A stretch of DNA of 27,175 nucleotides, from the IMG/VR virus record IMGVR_UViG_3300033149_006339, positions 1 to 27,175 of that record. One strand, given 5' to 3'. Below, one piece after another: positions 1 through 7,329 of this stretch. Origin of the DNA: a virus. The notes under the pieces were generated by a model that searched no databases, was not told the DNA's origin, and worked only from the letters and a program-made list of their open reading frames with translations. The translations under genes and the position numbers were made by a program. Position 1 is the first letter of the stretch. Each line of letters starts with the position of its first letter.

Positions 1-756
1 ATCTGATTTTCTTTCTATAAGTTTCCAGTATAATCTTAGTGTTTTGGTCCCACTTTTTTCAGCGTAGATTTTCCAGTCATATACTCCAGCTATTAGCTTA
101 TCAGGTTCATTCTGATTGGGAGCTATCCAGCCAGCAATAGATTCCCCGTCTGATAAAGATGATGAGGAGATACTTTGTTCCGAACCTGCTGAAGCAGTCA
201 AAGACGTTAATCTTAAGTTACCAATTCCAGAAGCGGTATCCAGCATATAATATCTGGCTCCTAGAGCTGTAACAGCTTCATCCACGTATTGTTTATTAGT
301 AGCATGCAGAAAATCGGTTGGAGCGTTTTCTAAAATCACAAATGGTTCTAATGTAATATCAAATCCAGCAGAAGCTACAGTAAGATTAGCATCAAGAGTC
401 ATAGCATCAACAATCTCATCAAAATCTATAGAGTTAGAAGCTACTGTTCCAGTATTATCAGTTCCCCAAACAGGAACGCCGCCAGAAACCTTTAACACTT
501 GCCCAGCTGAACCAACAGGTAATTTACTCAAAACACTAGCACTAGACGCATAAAGTATGTCCCCGGTAGTATATGAAGAAATTCCAGTACCACCCTGATA
601 AGGAAAGAAAACAGAAGCACCTACAGGACCTCCTAACCTAAAATCGTTTTTTTGCTGTTTTATCCAAAATAAGGAAGCACCCACCAAAGAAAGAACAACA
701 ACCCCAATTATGAAAAATATTTGTATTTTATTCAGTTTTTTAATTTTTTTAGGCAT
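1..756 (-). CDS. Fibre-like protein with N-terminal membrane anchor (partial)
   Basis: The frame is open from an ATG at 756 through the window edge (252 codons seen, C-terminus missing). Residues 1-12 are lysine-rich and residues about 13-31 form a hydrophobic segment (IFFIIGVVVLSLVGASLFW), which reads as a single membrane anchor with a short basic cytoplasmic end. After it comes the pattern GGTG-x-Y-x-GDILYAS...L-x-KLPVG-x-GQVLKV-x-GGVPVW, a unit known from phage tail-fibre and surface-fibre proteins, then a segment FLHATNKQYVDEAV, also typical of fibre proteins. The start overlaps the end of the preceding gene by 8 nt, so translation is probably coupled. The anchor is odd for a virion protein; it could instead sit on the infected cell. 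Confidence is high that it is a gene, moderate for fibre-like. Confidence 0.75.
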   Translation of the reverse strand, partial: MPKKIKKLNKIQIFFIIGVVVLSLVGASLFWIKQQKNDFRLGGPVGASVFFPYQGGTGISSYTTGDILYASSASVLSKLPVGSAGQVLKVSGGVPVWGTDNTGTVASNSIDFDEIVDAMTLDANLTVASAGFDITLEPFVILENAPTDFLHATNKQYVDEAVTALGARYYMLDTASGIGNLRLTSLTASAGSEQSISSSSLSDGESIAGWIAPNQNEPDKLIAGVYDWKIYAEKSGTKTLRLYWKLIERKSD

Positions 757-1081
757 CTCTCAAATACCAAGCTCTAATAACAGACCCAGTAGGCGGTGCT
801 GTATTAAAAGTTATGGTATTACCAGATAAAGTATAATCCTCTCCCCCAGAAGCCATTAATTGGCCATTAACGTATAATTTTAAGGAACTTGCAGGAGAAG
901 GTGTTGCAGATAAAGTAAAGGTTTGATTCGAACCATTAATACTCCCGGAGGGAGTTTCGTTTTGGTAATTGCCTTGTTGTAAATTCTCCACCATCGCTTC
1001 CTCGGCGGCGGTCATACCCCCCGGATAAATAGCTGGAGACAATAACCCTCCGGGAAGATTTGGTGCAAGTAATTTTGCCAT
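749..1081 (-). CDS. Small tail/fibre-associated beta protein
   Basis: This is a 110-residue protein. Its second half (about residues 45-107) matches a pattern common in phage fibre and baseplate proteins: NG-x-NQTFTL...P-x-S-x-LKLYVNG...G-x-DYTLSGNTITF...P-x-GS-x-I-x-AWY, a short immunoglobulin-like or beta-sandwich repeat. The first 40 residues are glycine/proline-rich and contain an acidic helix (AAEEAMVENLQ). It lies 2 nt downstream of the coiled-coil gene and overlaps the next gene by 8 nt, so it belongs to the same late operon. No enzymatic motif is visible. A virion adhesion or fibre-connector role is inferred from the motif and position. Confidence 0.75.
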   Translation of the reverse strand: MAKLLAPNLPGGLLSPAIYPGGMTAAEEAMVENLQQGNYQNETPSGSINGSNQTFTLSATPSPASSLKLYVNGQLMASGGEDYTLSGNTITFNTAPPTGSVIRAWYLRDA

Positions 1082-1083
1082 AG

Positions 1084-1776
1084 TTATTTAGACATCTCTT
1101 TTAATTTTTTGAGAATGTCTTTTCTAATTGGTACATTGGGCTTGAACTCTTCAAAAACTACTGGCGCTTTTTTACCTCTTTCTCTGTAATTTTGAACTAT
1201 TCTTCTAATATAAAAATAAATTTTATTTCTATAATCTTGTGTATCTTCATAGGTTTTTAAAATATCATTCATCAATCTACCAGCTAATTTTCTTACATTT
1301 ATTTCTTGTTTTTTCTTCTTTTCTAATTTTTCATTGAGTATATTAAACTCTCTTGAAATCTTATTCTTTTTCTCCTTTATATCCTCTATATCTTTTAACA
1401 AACCCTTATATTTCTTATTAATTTCTGATAATTCCCTGTTAATTCCAACCAACAACTCCTTTTTTTCTTTCAATTCTTTAATTTGATTATCCAGTTCCTC
1501 AATTTTTTTTCTCTTACTATAAATTCTTTCATCTAATATTCTCATTTCCTTTTCTGATTTTTGTCTATTTTTCATTATTAATTTAGCTTCTTTTATCCCT
1601 TTCTGCTTTAATGTCGAAACTTTACCCTGTAAAATTTGGAATTTATTTTGTAATTCTTGATATCTTTTTTGCTCATATTCTATCTTTTCTTTAACTACTT
1701 GAAGCTTCCTTGTCTCGTCTTCAACAAGTGAGTGTAATTCCTCAATCTTTTTTTTATAACTCTTAATCCCGTTCAT
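1084..1776 (-). CDS. Long coiled-coil protein, late operon
   Basis: This is a 230-residue protein, very rich in K and E, with continuous heptad-like stretches from about residue 5 to 165. It predicts a long coiled coil, followed by a basic segment (about 170-205) and a C-terminal tail containing FEEFKPNVPIRKDILKKLK. No signal peptide or membrane segment is seen. The start codon overlaps the stop of the preceding gene (TAATG), indicating coupled expression. It is too short for a tape-measure protein of a long tail. A fibre shaft, trimerisation unit or assembly chaperone are possibilities. The family is not recognised. Confidence 0.7.
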   Translation of the reverse strand: MNGIKSYKKKIEELHSLVEDETRKLQVVKEKIEYEQKRYQELQNKFQILQGKVSTLKQKGIKEAKLIMKNRQKSEKEMRILDERIYSKRKKIEELDNQIKELKEKKELLVGINRELSEINKKYKGLLKDIEDIKEKKNKISREFNILNEKLEKKKKQEINVRKLAGRLMNDILKTYEDTQDYRNKIYFYIRRIVQNYRERGKKAPVVFEEFKPNVPIRKDILKKLKEMSK

Positions 1777-2345
1777 TAAACTATTGCCCCTGCTCTTGCA
1801 ACACGGACAAAATGCATATCCAAATTAGATGTAACATTATTAGTTATTTCAAGTGCCTGAGGCTTAGTCCCAACCCTTTCCGTATGAGTAGCTACCACCG
1901 TGTCATTGATCAAAAACTTAACCTGATCCTCTTCCCAAATAATTCGATATCTAGCTATAGCTCCGGTCCAATCAGTATCCCAAGTTAAAGCAGTCTCTTG
2001 AGTATTTCCAAAATCATCAGCAGAAACAGCTTTAAAATTACCATCAGTATCTATTTGAAAATAAGCACAACTAACACTCGTGTCCTTAGAATTTCTTAAT
2101 CCCCATGCCTGATTAGTGGAGGCACCCGGATCTGCAGGAACACTCAGGGCAAATTCAAAATCTCCATATATGTGCTGAAGAAATGAATGCAATCGGGCAC
2201 TTGAAACCCTAACAACAACAACATCGCCAGTAGAATCAGTGGCTATTGTGCCCTTTGTTTCAGCCCAAAAAGTTGTATCGCCTCTTTTTATACGGGCATC
2301 ATAAGTATACCCGTCTCTTTTATCTTGTTCCCAAATTGGTTCCAT
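1776..2345 (-). CDS. LamG/concanavalin-like adhesin protein
   Basis: This is a 189-residue protein composed almost wholly of alternating beta strands. Features such as WAETKGTIATDSTGDVVVV, FEFALSVPADPG, ACAYFQIDTDGNF-like spacing and ARYRIIWEEDQVKFLINDTVVATHTE resemble concanavalin A-like (LamG or GH16-type) jelly-roll modules found in phage receptor-binding proteins. The phrase I-W-E-x-D-x-V-x-F-x-I-N-x-x-V-V-x-T-H is the typical strand that closes such folds. No catalytic acid pair (ExDxxE) is visible, so binding is more likely than hydrolysis. It overlaps the coiled-coil gene by 3 nt. A carbohydrate-binding virion decoration or fibre module is inferred. Confidence 0.65.
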   Translation of the reverse strand: MEPIWEQDKRDGYTYDARIKRGDTTFWAETKGTIATDSTGDVVVVRVSSARLHSFLQHIYGDFEFALSVPADPGASTNQAWGLRNSKDTSVSCAYFQIDTDGNFKAVSADDFGNTQETALTWDTDWTGAIARYRIIWEEDQVKFLINDTVVATHTERVGTKPQALEITNNVTSNLDMHFVRVARAGAIV

Positions 2346-2347
2346 AG

Positions 2348-3691
2348 TTAATTAAAATAATTAGATTTAATTAATTGTTCTTTGAGCTTGTCGACCACAA
2401 GCTCTTTATTATATCCTTGCTGTGTTCTCTCAAAAGCAGCAAAGTCGTTTCCTATAATTATTGGCTTAAGAAAAGGCCCTAAAAACCTTCCTATTAATTG
2501 AACCGTTTCACTACGACCATCAACATAAACTATCCCTCCCGGCTTAATATTATCTATAATTCTGAAAATATCTCCGTTCGGAAATCTAGCAAGGTGTCCA
2601 TTGTGTAAGAAATCTCCCGGACCATCTATTATCACCATATCCCATTCTCCCTCAGGTAAATTTTTGTATCCAGAAAATTTTGTTTCCGGAACCTCCTCCA
2701 GCTCAAATACCTCTGGTTCACAATGCACTATATTAACTGGTTTACCCACAACTGAATATATAAATGGTCTAGCTATTTTTATACATTTTTCAAATTGCTC
2801 TACCGATATCACCTCGGCATCGGGTAAAATATATTTTAAAACCGCCGCTGAGGCACCTATGCCAGTTCCTAAATCTAAAACCTTTTTAGGTTTATATTCC
2901 ACAGCAAACCTTGCTAAATTCAAAGCATCATTCAAGGATATTATCCATTTGCCCTCTGGATGAGAAGCAAATCTTTTCCAAATCTCTCTTATCCCCAAAA
3001 CATCCGTTGTTCTTAATCCTTTTATTTTTTCTGGTCCCAAATGAACCACCCTTAAAGGATTGGTATCTCTTCTTTTGAGTTTCTTTACCACTGGCTTACC
3101 AAACTTCTCAGAAAGTTGAAGAATCTGTTCATAAGCTAAATTATATCCATATAGCCTATCCCCTCCGTATCTTTCTTTATTTCTTAAAAGTTCTGATTCG
3201 TTGCCGTGAATAGAAACCTTTACCCCCATACCAGTAGCAATTCCCAACCAATACTCAACACATCCCTTTTCATAAAAATATTCTGTCCCAGAAGATTGAT
3301 TAACTCCCCATATTTGAAGCTCCTCTACTCCTCTTAAGAGAGCATAACAAATCATATAAGCAATTGTATTGTTAAAATAAGGAATTCCAAATTCTCTAAT
3401 AGCTTCCTCAATAGGAAAAGCTTCTGATTTTGGAATTTCTTCATACTTGTAAGGCCCAATAAAGGGAATATTTAATTCATTTATTTTGTTAATAACATCA
3501 TCTATTTTCCAGATACCCGACGTGACCGACGGCATTTCATCTACAACATCCATTATAAACACTCTATCTAATTTTTTATTGGCAAAAATTAAACCATTTA
3601 ATCCCCAAACCTCAAATTCGTCGTTATCTGGACATTTTTCCCAACCTTTTCCCTTGCCTAAAATTCTTATCTTTTTTGAATTTTTAACCAT
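2348..3691 (-). CDS. Two-domain protein with C-terminal SAM-dependent methyltransferase
   Basis: This is a 447-residue protein. The N-terminal part (about 1-175) has a nucleotide-binding-like start (RILGKGKGWEKCP...EVWGLNG) and alternating alpha/beta elements. It resembles Rossmann-type domains found near glycosyltransferase-like phage genes, but the family is not certain. The C-terminal part (about 230-435) is a class I methyltransferase: motif I VLDLGTGIGAS at 271-281, an acidic residue ending strand 2 (ISVEQ, E298), and motif IV DMVIIDGPGD at 351-360. A G-rich stretch follows motif IV (IKPGGIVYVDG). The substrate cannot be read. The gene lies between a beta-helix protein and adhesins, so modification of a virion surface component is possible. 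It is preceded by a GC-rich hairpin and a GAGG-like motif about 16 nt before the ATG. Confidence 0.75.
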   Translation of the reverse strand: MVKNSKKIRILGKGKGWEKCPDNDEFEVWGLNGLIFANKKLDRVFIMDVVDEMPSVTSGIWKIDDVINKINELNIPFIGPYKYEEIPKSEAFPIEEAIREFGIPYFNNTIAYMICYALLRGVEELQIWGVNQSSGTEYFYEKGCVEYWLGIATGMGVKVSIHGNESELLRNKERYGGDRLYGYNLAYEQILQLSEKFGKPVVKKLKRRDTNPLRVVHLGPEKIKGLRTTDVLGIREIWKRFASHPEGKWIISLNDALNLARFAVEYKPKKVLDLGTGIGASAAVLKYILPDAEVISVEQFEKCIKIARPFIYSVVGKPVNIVHCEPEVFELEEVPETKFSGYKNLPEGEWDMVIIDGPGDFLHNGHLARFPNGDIFRIIDNIKPGGIVYVDGRSETVQLIGRFLGPFLKPIIIGNDFAAFERTQQGYNKELVVDKLKEQLIKSNYFN

Positions 3692-3713
3692 TATTTAATA
3701 TCCCAACCTCGGT

Positions 3714-3740
3714 GGCTGGGGAGCATAAAGCCCCCCAGCC
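3714..3740 (-). other. GC-rich intergenic hairpin
   Basis: GGCTGGGG (3714-3721) and CCCCAGCC (3733-3740) form an 8-bp perfect stem with an 11-nt loop, lying between the beta-helix gene and the methyltransferase-fusion gene. On the minus strand no U-tract follows, so it is not a canonical terminator. It may be a stability or partial-termination element that lowers expression of the genes after the capsid genes. Confidence 0.6.
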
Positions 3741-3748
3741 TCAATTCG

Positions 3749-4684
3749 TTAAGTACTAGTAACTGTAGTAGGAACTATTCCTCCTCCTTCACCAGTATCA
3801 TTGTTAATATAATTTTCTAACCATTTAGTTGCACCAGTTTTAACTAAAGCATTGATATCCGCTTGAGTGTCGCCGCTTCCTAATCCATTATAGGCAACTA
3901 ATCCCTTCGTGTTAGAATGAGAAATCCCAATAGTTAAACCAGCGGTATCAGAATTATTAACTGAATTTTCCTTAATTAATAATCCTGAAGATGCAGCAGT
4001 ACTATCAGATTCTATTCCTGCACCAGAAAATTCTCCAGTAATATAATTTTTCTTAACCTTGACAAAATCAGCACCGCCAACAATCAAAACACCGGTCTCT
4101 GGACCAGTTGTATCCTCCATTGCGATTTCATTATCCTCTATTAAAGAATGATCACCATTGGCAGTCACTCTAATAGTAGTAATGAAATCATCACCGTTGC
4201 TATCAAATTGAAATGAACATCTCTTAATAGCACAAGCTGCACCATTTACATCTACGCCTCTGGTTATACCACTAACTGACGCTAACAACCTAAAGTTTTC
4301 CAAATGAATATTGTCAGTATCTAAAGATACTGAACCGGAAGTAGCGTCAAATTGCAAAGTTGGTCTATTATTACCACTTCCCAAACCAATAAATTTCACC
4401 CCATTAACATTAATAGCCTTATCACTGGTAATAGACTGGGAATATCCGGGCATTACAAATACCACATCACCCTTGCCAGCTCTAAGGTTAGCAAGAAGAG
4501 TAGTATCAAACATATCCGAATAAACCCTTACCACACCATCCTTATCAGGAGGAAATTCATTAACAAAATCCACAAAAGAAGTATCATCTGTATCACCAAC
4601 AAAAAATACCTTAGACAAAGGAGAAACATCGGGTAATATTTTGGAGATTGCTCCCCATCTTGATAATTGATTTTCTCTAGCCAT
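3749..4684 (-). CDS. Right-handed beta-helix virion protein
   Basis: This is a 311-residue protein, directly downstream of the major capsid gene. From about residue 75 to 280 it shows repeated short rungs typical of pectate-lyase-like parallel beta-helices (VKFIGLGSGN, IHLENFRLLA, CAIKRCSFQF, SLIEDNEIAM, VKVKKNYITG, LLIKENSVNN). N-terminal residues (SRWGAISKIL...SKVFFVGD) could be a virion-attachment part. No obvious catalytic D/D/K set of a lyase is seen. The closeness to the capsid gene and the hairpins on both sides suggest a head-associated fibre or spike made at a different level from capsid. A tailspike is the alternative. Shine-Dalgarno signal: only AAGGAAAG about 20 nt before the ATG. 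Confidence 0.75.
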   Translation of the reverse strand: MARENQLSRWGAISKILPDVSPLSKVFFVGDTDDTSFVDFVNEFPPDKDGVVRVYSDMFDTTLLANLRAGKGDVVFVMPGYSQSITSDKAINVNGVKFIGLGSGNNRPTLQFDATSGSVSLDTDNIHLENFRLLASVSGITRGVDVNGAACAIKRCSFQFDSNGDDFITTIRVTANGDHSLIEDNEIAMEDTTGPETGVLIVGGADFVKVKKNYITGEFSGAGIESDSTAASSGLLIKENSVNNSDTAGLTIGISHSNTKGLVAYNGLGSGDTQADINALVKTGATKWLENYINNDTGEGGGIVPTTVTST

Positions 4685-4733
4685 GATAAATTTGATTATT
4701 ACGGCTTTCCTTTATAGCGAGGATTGCCCGCTT

Positions 4734-4763
4734 GGCGGGGCGGGGATTAAACCCCGCCTCGCC
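4734..4763 (+). other. 12-bp GC-rich hairpin after the capsid gene
   Basis: Positions 4734-4745 pair with 4752-4763 (12 bp, one G-T wobble at 4738/4759) around a 6-nt loop, ATTAAA. It lies in the 100-nt gap between the capsid and beta-helix genes. Neither side is followed by a T-run, so intrinsic termination is unlikely; RNA processing or transcript stabilisation downstream of the capsid cistron is plausible. In the minus-strand (late) transcript the 4738/4759 pair would be A-C, leaving 11 of 12 pairs. Confidence 0.6.
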
Positions 4764-4784
4764 TAGGAGGACTAGCTGCAGTTA

Positions 4785-5798
4785 TCATGCCGCACCATCC
4801 CCTGATGAGAATTTTATCCAAACCCCATTCAAAATAGCTATGCCGTAACCTGCACGTGTCCCGAACAACCAATCATCCGTAGAGAAATCTTCACCTTGAT
4901 CGGCTTGAGGAGACTTCAAGTGTGGTTCTTCCCAAATTGCTAAATGAGCAGTGGAAAGTTGGCTTGAAGCAATTCCCCAATAATGCCTCTTAGAGGTGTC
5001 AATTCCTCCAGCTGCGGTTGTTGGAATAAGCGGCAGGATTACGTGTCTGTACTTTCCTCTGTAAACGTTCATTACGCCTGAGTTAGGACCTTCAACCTCG
5101 GCAGTAGATTGAAGATACTCTCTGGCCGCGTTTACATCGGTGGGGTCTGCAGTAGTCCAAAGGATGTCATACAATCCCGGCGTAACTGGTATAAGTTCCC
5201 CCATGTGGTTGAACGTCTGCTCTGTTACCAACCTTTCAAGTCCTTCCAAGGCACCTCTAGAAATTCTGGGGTTACCCGCCAGACGATTCCTATAAGTGGT
5301 AGAAGAACCTCTTAGGGTATGAACAGTACTAAACAGAGCCAAACCATCACCGGTTGACACATCAACTGATCTTCCGTCTCTATCTGTATAAGAGGTGGCA
5401 GTACCGAAAGTGATTCGGTGGGTCAAATCAAGCTCCATCCTGTTTACAGGTAATCTAGCAAGATTAGTTAAACGATTAACTACTTCAGGGTATTTGTTGC
5501 GAGTTCTCATTTCATAAGTAATTGAAATGTCTTTCGCAACCCTGTAAACAGTTAATGTTTTAGTATAACCTTGCTGTACCTTAGCCCTTCCAGCCTGTTG
5601 ACCCTCACCCTTATAATCAGCATAGAGCTCGAGGTCAATCTCAGTGTACTGTTTACTTTCACCAGTATTCGCCGGAACATTTTCAACCTTGAACAAGCCT
5701 GATGACCTTGCAGACGTATCGGTCATCTCAAGCGCTCGTTCAAAGATGACATCCGCAAGCTGAACGAATACATTAAGCGATACGGTATTTAAATCCAT
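4785..5798 (-). CDS. Major capsid protein (Mu gpT-like, HK97 fold)
   Basis: This is a 337-residue protein. The sequence resembles the Mu-like major head subunit gpT group of HK97-fold capsid proteins. It has an N-terminal helix (about 9-25), a glutamate-rich segment with TGESKQYTEIDLELYADYKGEG-like spacing, and a central motif TGDGLALFSTVHTLRG (about 149-164) that matches the DG-x-ALFS-x-x-H signature of that group. Long beta strands follow, near YRHVILPLIP and RHYWGIASS. There is no obvious N-terminal scaffold domain, consistent with a separate scaffold-like gene at 8116-8799. It follows the decoration-like gene by 15 nt, so both should be driven from the promoter at 6531-6559. No Shine-Dalgarno sequence is seen. 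Confidence 0.9.
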   Translation of the reverse strand: MDLNTVSLNVFVQLADVIFERALEMTDTSARSSGLFKVENVPANTGESKQYTEIDLELYADYKGEGQQAGRAKVQQGYTKTLTVYRVAKDISITYEMRTRNKYPEVVNRLTNLARLPVNRMELDLTHRITFGTATSYTDRDGRSVDVSTGDGLALFSTVHTLRGSSTTYRNRLAGNPRISRGALEGLERLVTEQTFNHMGELIPVTPGLYDILWTTADPTDVNAAREYLQSTAEVEGPNSGVMNVYRGKYRHVILPLIPTTAAGGIDTSKRHYWGIASSQLSTAHLAIWEEPHLKSPQADQGEDFSTDDWLFGTRAGYGIAILNGVWIKFSSGDGAA

Positions 5799-5813
5799 CT
5801 CAAACGAGCGCTA

Positions 5814-6266
5814 TTAGGTATCAAGGTCGTGCGTTGCTGGTTTTCGCAACGTAGTTCTAGCAAACCGACCGCGAACCTTTGTAGAACTGACTACCTGAGT
5901 AATTAAGAAGTGTGGAACGCTAGAATCATCAATATCAACAGTGGCTCTCGGATTTGTGGTATCTCCTGTATCTATGGCACAGAATCTACCAACATCTGTA
6001 TCCGTAGCACCACCGTCTGAATCTGTTTCTACCTCCCACACAACATCCTCAGAAGCCATCAATACGGGGACTTCGTCTGCTGAATCAGTAGTAGCAATAG
6101 TCTTCCTAGCAACTCCGATAAGTTTATCATCGGAATCGTTAGCAGGAAGACCAAGTTGTCCACTAGTATTGATTACAACAGCACTACCGTCAACTATCTT
6201 AAGGTCGGTATCCCCCTTAGTAAAGTACTCAACGGCCGGCTTTCCCTTGTACACTCTGAAAGCCAT
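5814..6266 (-). CDS. Capsid decoration/stabilisation-like protein
   Basis: This is a 150-residue, strand-rich protein. The pattern GDTDLKIVDGSAVVINTSGQLGLPANDSDDKLIGVARKT matches small head proteins encoded next to capsid genes (DUF2190/decoration-like), where a hydrophobic turn precedes a D-x-x-x-G-V-A segment. The C-terminal third (VSSTKVRGRFARTTLRKP) is basic. Position between the scaffold region and the capsid gene supports the role. The start at 6266 has the best Shine-Dalgarno in the window (AAAAGG about 12 nt upstream) and lies after a long structured leader, so this is probably the first cistron of the capsid mRNA. Confidence 0.7.
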   Translation of the reverse strand: MAFRVYKGKPAVEYFTKGDTDLKIVDGSAVVINTSGQLGLPANDSDDKLIGVARKTIATTDSADEVPVLMASEDVVWEVETDSDGGATDTDVGRFCAIDTGDTTNPRATVDIDDSSVPHFLITQVVSSTKVRGRFARTTLRKPATHDLDT

Positions 6267-6288
6267 AATATAATAGCGCCTTTTGTTA

Positions 6289-6520
6289 AATTACAATGGG
6301 CCGTAATTGTGGCTCGACCTAACCACAGACCCGCCTTGTCTACGTTTTACAGGGTGTCTCCCCGGGACAAGGGATTTTACTTACAAGGTCTTTTCTGACC
6401 TGCAATGCGGATTTACAGGAATCGAACCTGTATTTTTTCCAGTAACCCGTTTTCTATAAAAAACAAACGGACACCCCTATATAAGGTCAGTGTCCGTCCG
6501 TTCTTCGGTTGGGACTATTT
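6289..6520 (-). ncRNA. Structured leader of the capsid operon with T-arm-like hairpin
   Basis: The 300-nt gap before the decoration gene holds an ordered series of stems. They are 6490-6496 with 6468-6474 (7 bp), a tRNA T-arm look-alike at 6415-6431, 6397-6401 with 6386-6390, 6366-6372 with 6334-6340 (7 bp), 6323-6326 with 6309-6312, and 6303-6308 with 6289-6294 (6 bp). The T-arm look-alike has stem ACAGG/CCTGT and loop TTCGATT, an exact GGTTCGATTCC B-box. The segment 6470-6476 is also complementary to 6352-6358, so two mutually exclusive folds exist. A complete tRNA or tmRNA could not be assembled. The RNA would start near 6520 from the promoter at 6531-6559. It could be a leader riboregulator, a standalone ncRNA, or a decayed tRNA. 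Confidence 0.6.
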
Positions 6521-6530
6521 ATTTAATTTT

Positions 6531-6559
6531 ATTATAAACTATTTCAAAAATAAAATCAA
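6531..6559 (-). promoter_or_regulatory. Strong sigma70-type promoter for capsid operon
   Basis: On the minus strand TTGATT (6559-6554) and TATAAT (6536-6531) are separated by exactly 17 nt. The predicted start is near 6524-6520, just before the structured leader. It would give the capsid and decoration genes their own transcription unit inside the late block. Confidence 0.75.
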
Positions 6560-6569
6560 TACCAGTTAT

Positions 6570-6761
6570 TCACAGTTCTTCCATTTCTGATAAATCTTCG
6601 AATCTTTCAGCTATTTTTAATCTATATGGCAAACCATGTCTTGTTAAAATCTTAATTTCTGCAAATCTATATTTATTTCTAATAGCAAAAATCAACCTCT
6701 TTTCATTCTCGTGAAGTTCTCCTAATTCTATAGTTAATTTTTTTTCTTTATTTTCATTCAT
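6570..6761 (-). CDS. Small DUF2292/YezD-like protein
   Basis: This is a 63-residue protein. The order is a basic/acidic N-terminus, a helix (HENEKRLIFAIRNK), then FAEIKILTRHGLPYRLKIAERFEDLS. This resembles the small YezD/DUF2292 pattern (helix, then a strand-turn-strand with HDG and a final E-x-x/ER). The function of that family is not known. The start overlaps the preceding gene by 8 nt. It ends 9 nt before the capsid promoter's -35 element, so this gene closes the upstream transcription unit. Confidence 0.6.
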   Translation of the reverse strand: MNENKEKKLTIELGELHENEKRLIFAIRNKYRFAEIKILTRHGLPYRLKIAERFEDLSEMEEL

Positions 6762-7146
6762 TTTCTTTATTGGTTTGACTACCCTGAGACTGCATTTTTA
6801 AAACCTTATCAACATCAGACATGGTTCTTTTTCCCAATTCTTTTCCCCATAAAACTTCGTGGGCTTTTTTATTATTATATTCCAATGAACTCTTGACAAG
6901 ATTAAATAAATAATCTAATTGTTCCATTTTTATATCCCAATCTAGCAAAACCTGCAATATATCCTTTGTAACCGCACCAAGTTGCTTATCCCATAAAGCA
7001 GTCAAATCCATTGGTTTTTTAGTAATAGAAACCTCACTCATTTTCTTGGATATTTTTTCCGTTTTTCCCCCACCGAAATCTAACACAATATGATCCCCAT
7101 CTTCTGTCATGGATTTTATTTTATTATCTCCATAAAACTTAGACAT
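6754..7146 (-). CDS. Unrecognised 130-aa late protein
   Basis: This family is not recognised. Residues 1-35 look strand-rich (MTEDGDHIVLDFGGGKTEKI). Residues 45-100 are helical (LTALWDKQLGAVTKDILQVLLDWDIKMEQLDYLFNL). The tail is polar and Q/N-rich (SQGSQTNKENE). It has no cysteines, no membrane segment and no signal peptide. It sits between scaffold-region genes and the capsid promoter, so a head assembly or connector role is possible but not shown. Confidence 0.6.
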   Translation of the reverse strand: MSKFYGDNKIKSMTEDGDHIVLDFGGGKTEKISKKMSEVSITKKPMDLTALWDKQLGAVTKDILQVLLDWDIKMEQLDYLFNLVKSSLEYNNKKAHEVLWGKELGKRTMSDVDKVLKMQSQGSQTNKENE

Positions 7147-7147
7147 A

Positions 7148-7327
7148 TTAAGATTTTATTTTTCTCGCTTCACTAAAAGCAATAGCTATAGCCTGATCCT
7201 TGTCTGTAACTATTTCCCCACTTGAACTTCTTAACTTTCCTAATTTAAATTCATGCATAACCACCTCAAATTTTTCTCTTTGGGCTGGTGTTAATTTTAT
7301 TTTCGCTCTTTTCTTTTTCTCAGCCAT
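7148..7327 (-). CDS. Small DUF6496-like basic protein
   Basis: This is a 59-residue reading frame from ATG 7327 to TAA 7148. After a lysine-rich start, it carries the pattern VVMHEFKLGKLRSSSGEIV-x-DKDQAIAIAFSEARK, which matches the DUF6496 signature (VMHEFK-x-GKLKSGSG...QAIAIALSEA). Proteins of this type are common in phages and in metagenomic bacteria; their function is unknown. It lies 2 nt downstream of the neighbouring gene's stop and just before the next gene, in line with the tight late operon. Confidence 0.75.
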   Translation of the reverse strand: MAEKKKRAKIKLTPAQREKFEVVMHEFKLGKLRSSSGEIVTDKDQAIAIAFSEARKIKS

Positions 7328-7329
7328 AA

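Noticed and set aside
2601-2963. Plus-strand frame opposite the methyltransferase gene, and similar shadows at 3486, 4311, 5941, 9811 and 12380
   Set aside because: Antisense to well-supported genes, with no family resemblance or start signals.
4734-4763. Intrinsic terminator after the capsid gene
   Set aside because: Strong stem but no T-run on either strand; listed only as a hairpin.
6407-6500. tRNA or tmRNA on the minus strand
   Set aside because: The T-arm is perfect, but no partner for the acceptor strand AAATCCG and no 7-nt anticodon loop with a 5-bp stem are found at the right spacing; no tmRNA tag frame is visible. Kept only as a T-arm-like element.
6566-6574. TTATTCACA, relaxed DnaA-box match
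   Set aside because: Overlaps the end of a coding gene and is isolated.
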